Assembly (NCBI GenBank): GCA_964542875.1
Contig: CAZIWA010000202.1
Span: 1-5,944 of the forward strand
Source: CAZGOM01 sp964542875
Lineage (GTDB): Bacteria; Planctomycetota; Phycisphaerae; Phycisphaerales; Phycisphaeraceae
DNA length: 5,944 nucleotides
Direction: 5' to 3'
Shown here piece by piece: positions 1 through 5,565 of this stretch; position 1 is the first letter of the stretch; each line of letters starts with the position of its first letter. A program made the translations under genes and the position numbers. Under the pieces are notes generated by a model, which was given only the letters and a program-made list of their open reading frames with translations, had not been told where the DNA came from and searched no databases.

Positions 1-333
1 CGGGGGTTTATCGGGCGGCGGGAGATCGAGCAGATGAAGCGGGGGGTGACGATCATCAACACCAGCCGAGGGGCGATCATCAATGAGGCGGATCTGCTGG
101 CGGGGCTGGAGAGCGGGCATGTGGGTGCGGCGGGGCTGGATGTGATCGAAGGGGAGTGGCGGACGGATCTGGTGGATCATCCGCTGATCCGTTACGCCAG
201 GGGGCATGACAATGTGGTGATCGTGCCGCATCTGGGAGGGATGACGTTTGAATCGCAGCATATGACAGCGGTGTTCACGGCGAACAAGATGGCGGAGATG
301 CTGGAGAAGAAGGGGCTGAGGTATGGAGTCTAG
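1..333 (+). CDS. D-isomer-specific 2-hydroxyacid dehydrogenase, C-terminal part (5' partial)
   Basis: The reading frame is open from base 1, so the start lies outside the window and only the last 110 residues are visible. They match the end of the NAD-binding domain of the D-2-hydroxyacid dehydrogenase family (phosphoglycerate dehydrogenase, glyoxylate/hydroxypyruvate reductase and relatives), which interconverts 2-hydroxy and 2-keto acids with NAD(P). Visible residues, numbered from base 1: NTSRG at 20-24 with the expected catalytic Arg23; GLDV at 45-48 followed by Glu52 in the position of the catalytic Glu; and PHLGG at 76-80 with the catalytic His77. The proline that normally follows the Glu is a tryptophan here (GEW). 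The protein stops soon after the last helix, so no C-terminal ACT domain is present. Substrate cannot be told from this fragment. The 77-base gap behind it gives no sign that it shares an operon with the next gene. Confidence 0.9.
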   Translation, partial: RGFIGRREIEQMKRGVTIINTSRGAIINEADLLAGLESGHVGAAGLDVIEGEWRTDLVDHPLIRYARGHDNVVIVPHLGGMTFESQHMTAVFTANKMAEMLEKKGLRYGV

Positions 334-354
334 GTCTGGCCGGAAATGAGCACC

Positions 355-377
355 GTGATTCATTTATTGAATGTCAC
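355..377. promoter_or_regulatory. AT-rich imperfect palindrome between two genes
   Basis: GTGA (355-358) pairs with TCAC (374-377), and TTCA (359-362) pairs with TGAA (368-371). The loop is TTTAT, and two bases (372-373) bulge on the right arm. It lies 22 bases after one stop codon and 33 bases before the next start, in a locally AT-rich patch. It could be an operator for the downstream gene or a weak hairpin behind the upstream one. No T tract follows, and I see no convincing -35/-10 pair beside it. Confidence 0.25.
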
Positions 378-410
378 AAGCAGAGGGGGATTGCGGTTTG
401 GGGGGTACCA

Positions 411-794
411 ATGAATAATGGAATGATCGTGAATGAAGTGCGGACCATTTTGCGTGCGGTTGCCATCCTGCTTGTGATGGTGGGTGTGCTTTCGGCGACG
501 GTGGCGAGCTGCAATGCAATGGTGGTCAAACGCATCACGAATTGCTGCGCGGGGGATGTTTGCAAGTCCGTGGCCGCCGGGGGTGATGTGATGAAGGATT
601 CGGGGCAGGTGCCGGCCAAGGGGCCTTGCACGGATTGCACGGTGTTTTGCAAGGCGGTTGATCGGTCGATGGCTCCGATGCAGGCGGTGATGGTGGATTT
701 GCCGCAAGCGGAGCGCGTGGTTGTAGCTGATGGGTCAGTGATGGTTCCGGCGGGTGAGCATCTCTCGGGTGTGTTTAAGCCGCCTAGGGCTTAA
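411..794 (+). CDS. small exported cysteine-rich protein of unknown function
   Basis: The product has 127 residues. Two arginines (11, 15) precede a hydrophobic stretch at about 16-31 ending in V-A-S-C (31-34). That reads either as a signal peptide with a lipobox-like end, making Cys34 a lipid anchor, or as a membrane anchor. The mature part carries six more cysteines: a pair at 45-46, Cys51, and a CxxCxxxC motif at 73, 76 and 80. It ends in a short proline/arginine tail (PPRA). Small exported cysteine proteins with such tails remind me of the DUF2946-like proteins found near heavy-metal resistance genes, but this is a memory-based resemblance and not an assignment. A G run at 400-405, five bases before the ATG, serves as ribosome binding site; a second ATG at 423 is possible. 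The gene is in the same direction as the exporter operon but is separated from it by 234 bases. Confidence 0.72.
   Translation: MNNGMIVNEVRTILRAVAILLVMVGVLSATVASCNAMVVKRITNCCAGDVCKSVAAGGDVMKDSGQVPAKGPCTDCTVFCKAVDRSMAPMQAVMVDLPQAERVVVADGSVMVPAGEHLSGVFKPPRA
775..794 (+). terminator. stem-loop over the stop codon, possible weak terminator
   Basis: TTAAGCC (775-781) and GGCTTAA (788-794) form a perfect 7-bp stem around a 6-base loop, and the right arm contains the TAA stop. A run of six T follows at 810-815. That is about 15 bases beyond the stem, too far for a textbook intrinsic terminator. It may still mark the 3' end of the transcript of the small cysteine-rich gene. Confidence 0.3.
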
Positions 795-798
795 GAGC

Positions 799-913
799 TT
801 CAATTGGGATTTTTTGAATAATAGGCAGGGAAAACACCCTCATTCCAGCCTTCTCCCTGATGGGGAGCGGGCGGGAAAGAGTGGAGGGATTATTCAAAGG
901 TTTCAATCGGATT
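799..913. repeat. MITE-like element: inverted repeat with near-direct flanking repeats
   Basis: A perfect 10-bp inverted repeat, TTTGAATAAT (813-822) and ATTATTCAAA (889-898), encloses a 66-base core that is itself palindromic (see the hairpin at 837-888). Just outside lie two similar direct copies, TTCAATTGGGATT (799-811) and TTCAATCGGATT (902-913), which differ by one substitution and one indel. Terminal inverted repeats inside flanking direct repeats is the layout of a small non-autonomous mobile element. The flanking copies are imperfect, so they may be chance or an old target duplication. The element codes for nothing convincing. It fills half of the 234-base gap between the small cysteine-rich gene and the exporter operon. 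Confidence 0.4.
837..888. repeat. long interrupted hairpin resembling a dispersed intergenic palindromic repeat
   Basis: Nested pairings run inward: CCCTC (837-841) with GAGGG (884-888), TTCC (843-846) with GGAA (874-877), GCC (848-850) with GGC (870-872), and CTCCC (853-857) with GGGAG (863-867) around a TGATG loop. The CCCTCA start, a pyrimidine-rich left arm with CTTCTCCC and a G-rich right arm ending in GAGGG resemble a short palindrome that I remember as scattered between genes in many unrelated GC-rich bacteria. Such sequences act as RNA hairpins that protect or end transcripts. The family membership is from memory and unverified; the pairing itself is visible. Confidence 0.5.
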
Positions 914-1014
914 GTTGCTGCGTGCCCTGCGGCCAATCGCGTGGTTTTGCGCGTATTGCCGGGTGAGGCATTCGCAGGCAGGTGGAGCTTTCAAGCACAT
1001 CAAATTTTGAAGAT

Positions 1015-1021
1015 CAGGAGG
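1015..1021 (+). promoter_or_regulatory. strong ribosome binding site of the exporter operon
   Basis: CAGGAGG lies seven bases ahead of the ATG at 1029, close to the ideal complement of the 16S rRNA tail. It fixes the start of the first operon gene and rules against longer readings through 795-1028. I found no convincing promoter between 795 and 1014, although the operon's promoter most likely lies there. Confidence 0.8.
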
Positions 1022-1028
1022 CCTTGCC

Positions 1029-2507
1029 ATGGCAGGCCCAGGTTCTGGTTCAGACTCTACGCGGGATGCGGGATTGATTTCATTGTCCGGCGGTCGGTCG
1101 GGTACAGCAGTGCCGGAGCCGACGCCGAGGTGGAAGACGCGGCTGCTGCTTCCGCTTGGGGTCGTGGCGGCGGTGGTGTTGCTGCTGGGGTATTCATTGC
1201 GGGATGCGCTGCGGCCTGCGGTGGCGGTGCGCGTGACGCCGGTGGTGATGCGAGGGATAGAGCATGCCCAGGCGGCAGGCGGGGTGGTGACGCAGGCGCC
1301 GGGATGGGTGGAGCCTTCGCCGTATGCGGTGACGGTGGGGGCGCTGCGCGATGGAGTGGTTTCTCACGTGCTGGTGCTGGAGGGGGATCCGGTGGCTGCG
1401 GGCCAAGTGGTGGCGCGGCTGACGGATGTGGATGCGAAGCTGGCGCTGGCCAAGGCTCAGGCGCACGTGGCGCGGGCCCAGGCGGGGCTGGAGACGGCGC
1501 GGCAGGCTTTGGGAGACGGAAAAACCCTGGGGCCGGCGGCGGCGGAACTGGCGGCGCAGGTGAAACAACTGCCGACTGAGCTGGCGAGGCTGCAGGCCAA
1601 GCTGGCCGAAGCCAACCTGGAGGTGACGAACCGGAAGCTGGCCGTGGAGCGCGGGCTGGTGGCTCCGGCACAGGTGCAGGCGGCGGAGTCCCGCGCGAAG
1701 GCGCTTAAGGCGGAACTGGATGCAGCGGGACAGCAGGAACCGGTGTTTAAGGCGCGCATGGAGCGGCTTAAGAATCAACTGGAAGCGGATGCGCGCCTGG
1801 CCCAAGCGGAACTGGCAACGGCGCAGGCCGGGTACGACGAGGCAAAGCTGGCGCTGGAGCGATCCGAGGTGGTTTGCCCGGTGGCGGGGGTGGTGATGGC
1901 AAGGCTGGTGGAACCGGGTGCGGCGGTACGGCATGGGGAATCGACCGTGGTGAAGGTGTATGACCCGGCTTCATTGCAGGTGCGGGTGGATGTGCCGCAA
2001 TCCCAGGCGGCGAAGGTGGAGGTGGGGATGGAGGCGCAGATCGTGGTGGATGTGCTGCCGGACCAAACGTTTGCGGGGCGGGTGGCGCGCGTGGTGCCTG
2101 AGGCGGATATCGCGCGCAATACGCTGCAGTTTAAGGTGAAGATCGAGAAGCCGTCGGGGACGATCAAGCCGCAGATGCTGACGCGGGTGAAGTTCATCGC
2201 GCAGGCGCATGAAGCCAGTGGCGGTGACAAACATGGCGTGAGCCGGGTGTTTGCGCCGACGCGGATTGTGGGGGGTGAAGCGGGGAGCACCAGGCAGGTG
2301 TGGACGGCAGACGAAACGGGCAAGGCCCGGCAGAAGACGGTGACGCTGGGGCAACTGCGGCATAAAGAGTGGATTGAAGTGGCGAGCGGGCTGAACCCGG
2401 GGGATCGCCTGATTGTGGATGTGCCTGAAGGGCTGGCGGAGGGCCGGGTGCTGGCGGTGCAGGAGATTCAACTGGACGAAACCCAAGGTGCGGGAGGCAG
2501 GCCATGA
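1029..2507 (+). CDS. HlyD/MacA-type periplasmic adaptor subunit of an ABC exporter
   Basis: This membrane-fusion protein of 492 residues should connect the inner-membrane permeases to an outer-membrane channel. Domains in order: a short polar N-terminus; one membrane segment at about 38-56 (no cleavable signal or lipobox, so anchored in the inner membrane); the first half of a lipoyl-like domain at about 91-131 (GWVEP at 92-96, then the ALRDGVV turn); a long Ala/Leu/Glu/Lys/Gln-rich helical hairpin at about 132-280; the second lipoyl half at about 281-312 (VVCPVAGVV at 281-289); a beta-barrel at about 316-392; and a membrane-proximal domain at about 405-475. At nearly 150 residues the hairpin is fairly long, suggesting a wide reach to a TolC-like partner. 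The length exceeds that of classical MacA, partly through the N-terminal extension and long hairpin. The stop overlaps the ATPase start in an ATGA, so the two are probably translationally coupled. The family call is firm; the substrate is unknown. Confidence 0.93.
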   Translation: MAGPGSGSDSTRDAGLISLSGGRSGTAVPEPTPRWKTRLLLPLGVVAAVVLLLGYSLRDALRPAVAVRVTPVVMRGIEHAQAAGGVVTQAPGWVEPSPYAVTVGALRDGVVSHVLVLEGDPVAAGQVVARLTDVDAKLALAKAQAHVARAQAGLETARQALGDGKTLGPAAAELAAQVKQLPTELARLQAKLAEANLEVTNRKLAVERGLVAPAQVQAAESRAKALKAELDAAGQQEPVFKARMERLKNQLEADARLAQAELATAQAGYDEAKLALERSEVVCPVAGVVMARLVEPGAAVRHGESTVVKVYDPASLQVRVDVPQSQAAKVEVGMEAQIVVDVLPDQTFAGRVARVVPEADIARNTLQFKVKIEKPSGTIKPQMLTRVKFIAQAHEASGGDKHGVSRVFAPTRIVGGEAGSTRQVWTADETGKARQKTVTLGQLRHKEWIEVASGLNPGDRLIVDVPEGLAEGRVLAVQEIQLDETQGAGGRP

Positions 2508-3214
2508 GCTTGATCGTGTGTGAACAGCTTCGACGTGAATACCGGCGCGGGGACAATGTGATTGTGCCGCTGGACAACCTGGACCTTCAGGTGGAGGCGG
2601 GCGCGTTTCTGGCGCTGATGGGGCCTTCGGGCAGCGGGAAGACGACGCTGCTGAATTTGATCGCGGGGATCGACCGGCCGACGTCCGGCAGGCTGATTAT
2701 CGATGGCAAGGACATCACTCGGCTTTCGCGGTCGGAACTGGCGAGGTGGCGAAGCGGGTATGTGGGGTACATCTTCCAGCTTTACAACCTGATGCCGACG
2801 TTGACGGCGTATGAGAACGTGGAGCTTCCGCTGCTGCTGCACAAGATTTCACGCAAGGAGAGGCATGAGCGGACGGCCAAGGCGCTGGACCTGGTGGGGA
2901 TTGCAGACCGGCATGACCACTATCCGAGGCAGCTTTCGGGCGGGCAGGAGCAACGGGTGGCGATTGCGCGGGCGATCGTGACGGACCCGCGAATCATTGT
3001 GGCGGACGAGCCGACAGGGGATTTGGATAAAGCTTCGGCGGGGGCGGTGATGGCGCTCCTGAAGGAATTGAACCAGAAGCTGGGCAAAACCATTGTGATG
3101 GTGACGCATGATCCGCATTGCGCGGAGCATGCGCACGCGACGCTGCACCTGGAAAAGGGGCAACTTGTAAGGACCGTGGAGAAGAGCAAGGAGGCGGCGC
3201 ATGCTGAGCCCTAA
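2504..3214 (+). CDS. ABC transporter ATP-binding protein, MacB/LolD type
   Basis: This 236-residue cytoplasmic ATPase powers the two downstream permeases. All nucleotide-binding motifs are intact: Walker A GPSGSGKT (40-47), Q-loop Gln92 in IFQLYNLMP, signature LSGGQ (144-148) followed by EQRVAIARA, Walker B IIVADE (164-169) followed by the D-loop PTGDLD, and the switch His202 in VTHD. The FQxYNLMPTLTAYENVELPL region is typical of the MacB/LolD/FtsE branch that works with FtsX-fold permeases. The length is normal for a stand-alone ATPase of this branch, so it is not fused to a permease as in MacB. It overlaps the adaptor by four bases and the next permease by 14 bases. A GGGAGG at 2492-2497, six bases upstream, supports the ATG. 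It probably works as a homodimer. Confidence 0.96.
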   Translation: MSLIVCEQLRREYRRGDNVIVPLDNLDLQVEAGAFLALMGPSGSGKTTLLNLIAGIDRPTSGRLIIDGKDITRLSRSELARWRSGYVGYIFQLYNLMPTLTAYENVELPLLLHKISRKERHERTAKALDLVGIADRHDHYPRQLSGGQEQRVAIARAIVTDPRIIVADEPTGDLDKASAGAVMALLKELNQKLGKTIVMVTHDPHCAEHAHATLHLEKGQLVRTVEKSKEAAHAEP

Positions 3215-4355
3215 GATGCTGCCTTTTATCGTGAAGCAGATCGTGCGGCGGCCTTTGCGCAGCGGGCTGACCATCGCCGGGGTGGCGGTGGCGATGTTTT
3301 TGTTCGCCGCGATTCAGACCATGCAGCAGGGGCTGGAGGCGACGACAAAGCAGACTGCGCAGGATGCGACGCTGGTGGTGTATCAGCAGGGGCGGTTTTG
3401 CCCTTCGACAAGCCGGCTGCCGGAGCGGTATGGGGACCAGATCGCCCGACTGCCGGGGGTGGCGACGGTGACGCCGATCCGGGTGATTGTGTCCAACTGC
3501 AGGGCCGGGCTGGACGTGGTGACGTACCGGGGCGTGCCTGCGGAGCAGTGGGCGAGGGAGAATGCGTCGGGGATTCGGCTGATTTCAGGGTCGACGGCGC
3601 AATGGGTGGAGCGGGCCGACGGCGCGCTGGTGGGCAAGACACTGGCACAGCGGCGGGGCGTGAAAGTGGGGGACCAGATCGAGGCGGCGGGCAGGCGTGT
3701 GCATGTGACGGGAATCTTGGATTCGGACAATCCGCAGGACCTGAATGTGGCGTATGTGCATCTGGGGTTTTTGCAGCGCGGGTCTGCGTCGGGCGACCTG
3801 GGGGTGGTTACGCAGTTCAACGTGAAGATCAATGATCCGAGCCAGCTTAAGAGCACTTCGGAGGCGGTGGACGCGATGTTTGCGACAGACCAACTGCCGA
3901 CGATGACCAGCGGAGAGAAGAGTTTTATCGCGCAGACCGCGGGGGACGCGGTGCAACTGATCGCCTTCACCCGGTATGTGGGGTGGGGGTGCCTGGCGGC
4001 GGTGCTGGGGCTGATCGCCAATGCGATTGTGCTGAGCGTGCAGGACAGGATCAAGGAGCACGCGGTGCTGCAGACGCTGGGGTTCACGAGCCTGGAGATT
4101 GCGGGATTGATCATCACGGAGAGCCTGCTGATGGGGCTGGCGGGAGGTTTGGTGGGGTGCGGCGCGGCGCTGTGGGTGATGCATGCGGGGCAGTTTGCGC
4201 TGTCGAGCGAAGGTTTTTCGATTCCGTTTCTGGCGACGCCGAAAACGCTGGCGACGGGGTTGATGGTGGCGATGGCGCTGGGCGTGGCGGCGGGGCTGGC
4301 GCCGGCGTGGCAGGCTTCGCGGCGTGAGATTGCCGGGTGTTTTCGGGCTGTTTGA
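3201..4355 (+). CDS. FtsX/MacB-type ABC transporter permease, first of two
   Basis: The product has 384 residues with the four-helix layout of the FtsX/MacB fold. Membrane segments are at about 20-38, 256-280, 300-328 and 348-370, and a periplasmic domain of roughly 215 residues lies between the first and second. The VLQTLGFTSLEI stretch (289-300), just after the second helix, is the characteristic cytoplasmic coupling region of FtsX permeases. The periplasmic domain has two cysteines, Cys67 (RFCPSTSRLPE) and Cys100 (VSNCRAGLDVVTYRGVP), close to motifs I remember from PVC-group permeases. They could form a disulfide. The start overlaps the ATPase by 14 bases, and AAGGAGG at 3188-3194, six bases upstream, supports it. 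With the following paralogue it probably forms a heterodimer. It could in principle act in lipoprotein release like LolC/LolE, but the adjoining HlyD adaptor favours an exporter. Confidence 0.93.
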   Translation: MLSPKMLPFIVKQIVRRPLRSGLTIAGVAVAMFLFAAIQTMQQGLEATTKQTAQDATLVVYQQGRFCPSTSRLPERYGDQIARLPGVATVTPIRVIVSNCRAGLDVVTYRGVPAEQWARENASGIRLISGSTAQWVERADGALVGKTLAQRRGVKVGDQIEAAGRRVHVTGILDSDNPQDLNVAYVHLGFLQRGSASGDLGVVTQFNVKINDPSQLKSTSEAVDAMFATDQLPTMTSGEKSFIAQTAGDAVQLIAFTRYVGWGCLAAVLGLIANAIVLSVQDRIKEHAVLQTLGFTSLEIAGLIITESLLMGLAGGLVGCGAALWVMHAGQFALSSEGFSIPFLATPKTLATGLMVAMALGVAAGLAPAWQASRREIAGCFRAV

Positions 4356-4361
4356 AGGTTA

Positions 4362-4367
4362 AAAGGA
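4362..4367 (+). promoter_or_regulatory. ribosome binding site that sets the start of the second permease
   Basis: AAAGGA ends eight bases before the ATG at 4376. The frame also stays open upstream to a GTG at 4337, inside the previous gene. That longer form would add 13 residues without permease character (beginning VFSGC) and has no good binding site of its own. The ATG gives the usual permease beginning, a short amphipathic run before the first helix. Confidence 0.7.
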
Positions 4368-4375
4368 CACAGGAA

Positions 4376-5542
4376 ATGCGCGGATTACCTTGGGAATATG
4401 CGGTGCGGAACATGGGGCGGTCGCCTGCGCGGCTGGGGCTGCTGGTGGCCGGAAGCATGCTGGTGGTGCTGCTGGTGCTGGCGGCGGCGGGCTTTGTGCA
4501 GGGGATGAACAGCAGCCTCAAGACGAGCGGGGCGGCGGAGAATGCGTTGATTGTGGCGGCAGGGAGCGAAGAGAGCGTGGAGCGGAGCGAGATATCGGCG
4601 CGGGTGGCGGGGATGGCGGCGTCGAGCATTCCTGGGCTGCGGACGACGCTGGGGGTGAGCCATGTTTCGCCTGAGGTGCATCTTCAGGCGCGGCTGAACC
4701 GGGCGCCGGATGACGGAAAGCCGATTGCGGTTGCGCTTAGAGGCGTGACGCCGGAAGCGCTGCTGGTGCATGGGCAGGTGCGGCTTTCAATGGGCCAATG
4801 GCCGGAGCCGGGGAGCGATGGGATTCTGGTGGGGCGGCTGGCTGTGCGCACGCTTGGGCTGCCCAGCGGCGAGGCTGCGCTGGGGCAGAAAGTGTATTTC
4901 GACAATCGACCGTGGACGGTGGCGGGGGTTTTGTCTTCGCCGGGAAGTGTGACGGATTCGGAGGTTTGGGTGCCGCTATCGGATTTGCAGGTGGCGACCA
5001 AGCGCGACACGGTTTCGTGCGTGGTGATGACGCTGGACACGGCGACGCTGGAGGATGTGCAGTTGTTTGCGTCCAAGCGGGTGGATCTGGAGATCGTGGC
5101 GATGTCCGAAAAGGGGTATTACGCGCAGGTGGCGGCGTTTTACAAGCCGATTCAACTGATGGCGGCCGTGACGGCGGGGCTGATCGGGATCGGCGGGCTT
5201 TTCGGGGGGCTCAACACGCTTTACTCGGCGTTTGCGACGCGGATGCGGGAGTTTGCGACGCTGCAGACGCTGGGGTACTCGCGCAGGGCGGTGTTTGTAA
5301 GCCTGGTGCAGGAAGCAGTGCTGGCGACGATGGCGGGCGGACTGGTGGCGTGCGCAATCGGCGTGCTGGCGCTGGACGGGTTTACGGTTCGGTTTGCGAT
5401 GGGGGAGACGGGGCTGCGGGTGGATTCGGCTGTGTTGGCATTGGGGCTGGCGACGTCGATCGGGCTGGGGGTGATTGGTGTGGTGCCGCCTGCGGTTCAT
5501 TGTTTAAGGATGCCGATTACGTCGGCTTTGAAGTCTGTTTAA
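4376..5542 (+). CDS. FtsX/MacB-type ABC transporter permease, second of two
   Basis: From the ATG at 4376 the product has 388 residues, beginning MRGLPWEYAVRNMGRSPARL, the usual opening of these permeases; the GTG at 4337 is a less likely start. Membrane segments lie at about 20-41, 259-284, 305-332 and 350-372, with a large periplasmic domain between the first two. The ATLQTLGYSRRAV stretch (294-306) matches the coupling region of the first permease (VLQTLGFTSLEI), and both continue into a helix with an AGGLV motif. The pair are therefore paralogues, although their periplasmic domains differ. Unlike the first permease, this one has no cysteine in the first half of its periplasmic domain. The only periplasmic one is Cys215, and the others lie in or near membrane helices. 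It follows the first permease after 20 bases, so it is co-transcribed. It probably supplies the second half of a heterodimeric transporter. Confidence 0.93.
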   Translation: MRGLPWEYAVRNMGRSPARLGLLVAGSMLVVLLVLAAAGFVQGMNSSLKTSGAAENALIVAAGSEESVERSEISARVAGMAASSIPGLRTTLGVSHVSPEVHLQARLNRAPDDGKPIAVALRGVTPEALLVHGQVRLSMGQWPEPGSDGILVGRLAVRTLGLPSGEAALGQKVYFDNRPWTVAGVLSSPGSVTDSEVWVPLSDLQVATKRDTVSCVVMTLDTATLEDVQLFASKRVDLEIVAMSEKGYYAQVAAFYKPIQLMAAVTAGLIGIGGLFGGLNTLYSAFATRMREFATLQTLGYSRRAVFVSLVQEAVLATMAGGLVACAIGVLALDGFTVRFAMGETGLRVDSAVLALGLATSIGLGVIGVVPPAVHCLRMPITSALKSV

Positions 5543-5565
5543 CCCTTTTTACAGGAGTGTTGCCG

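Noticed and set aside
367..395. TTGAAT as a -35 box for the small cysteine-rich gene
   Set aside because: No acceptable -10 hexamer is found about 17 bases downstream; the sequence there is G-rich.
754..966. Small + strand open frame across the gap after the cysteine-rich gene
   Set aside because: It overlaps the end of a better-supported gene, runs straight through the palindromic repeat, and shows no domain or ribosome binding site.
989..1011. Short inverted repeat TTCAA/TTGAA just before the exporter ribosome binding site
   Set aside because: Only 5 bp with a 12-base spacer in AT-rich sequence, easily expected by chance.
860..1579. Long + strand open frame overlapping the adaptor gene in another frame
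   Set aside because: Its product is dominated by Gly/Ala/Arg low-complexity sequence typical of a shifted reading of GC-rich DNA. The adaptor frame has clear domains and a strong ribosome binding site at 1015-1021.
1057..2486. Several long - strand open frames opposite the adaptor gene
   Set aside because: They are Pro/Arg/His- or Ala/Ser-rich mirror readings without motifs. The sense strand encodes an intact HlyD-type protein.
3383..4184. Long - strand open frames opposite the first permease
   Set aside because: They arise from GC-rich codon structure. No signal, domain or ribosome binding site supports them, and the sense frame is a clear FtsX-type permease.
4337..4375. GTG start 13 codons upstream for the second permease
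   Set aside because: It lies within the previous gene, lacks a good ribosome binding site and adds residues foreign to the family. ATG at 4376 has AAAGGA at proper spacing.
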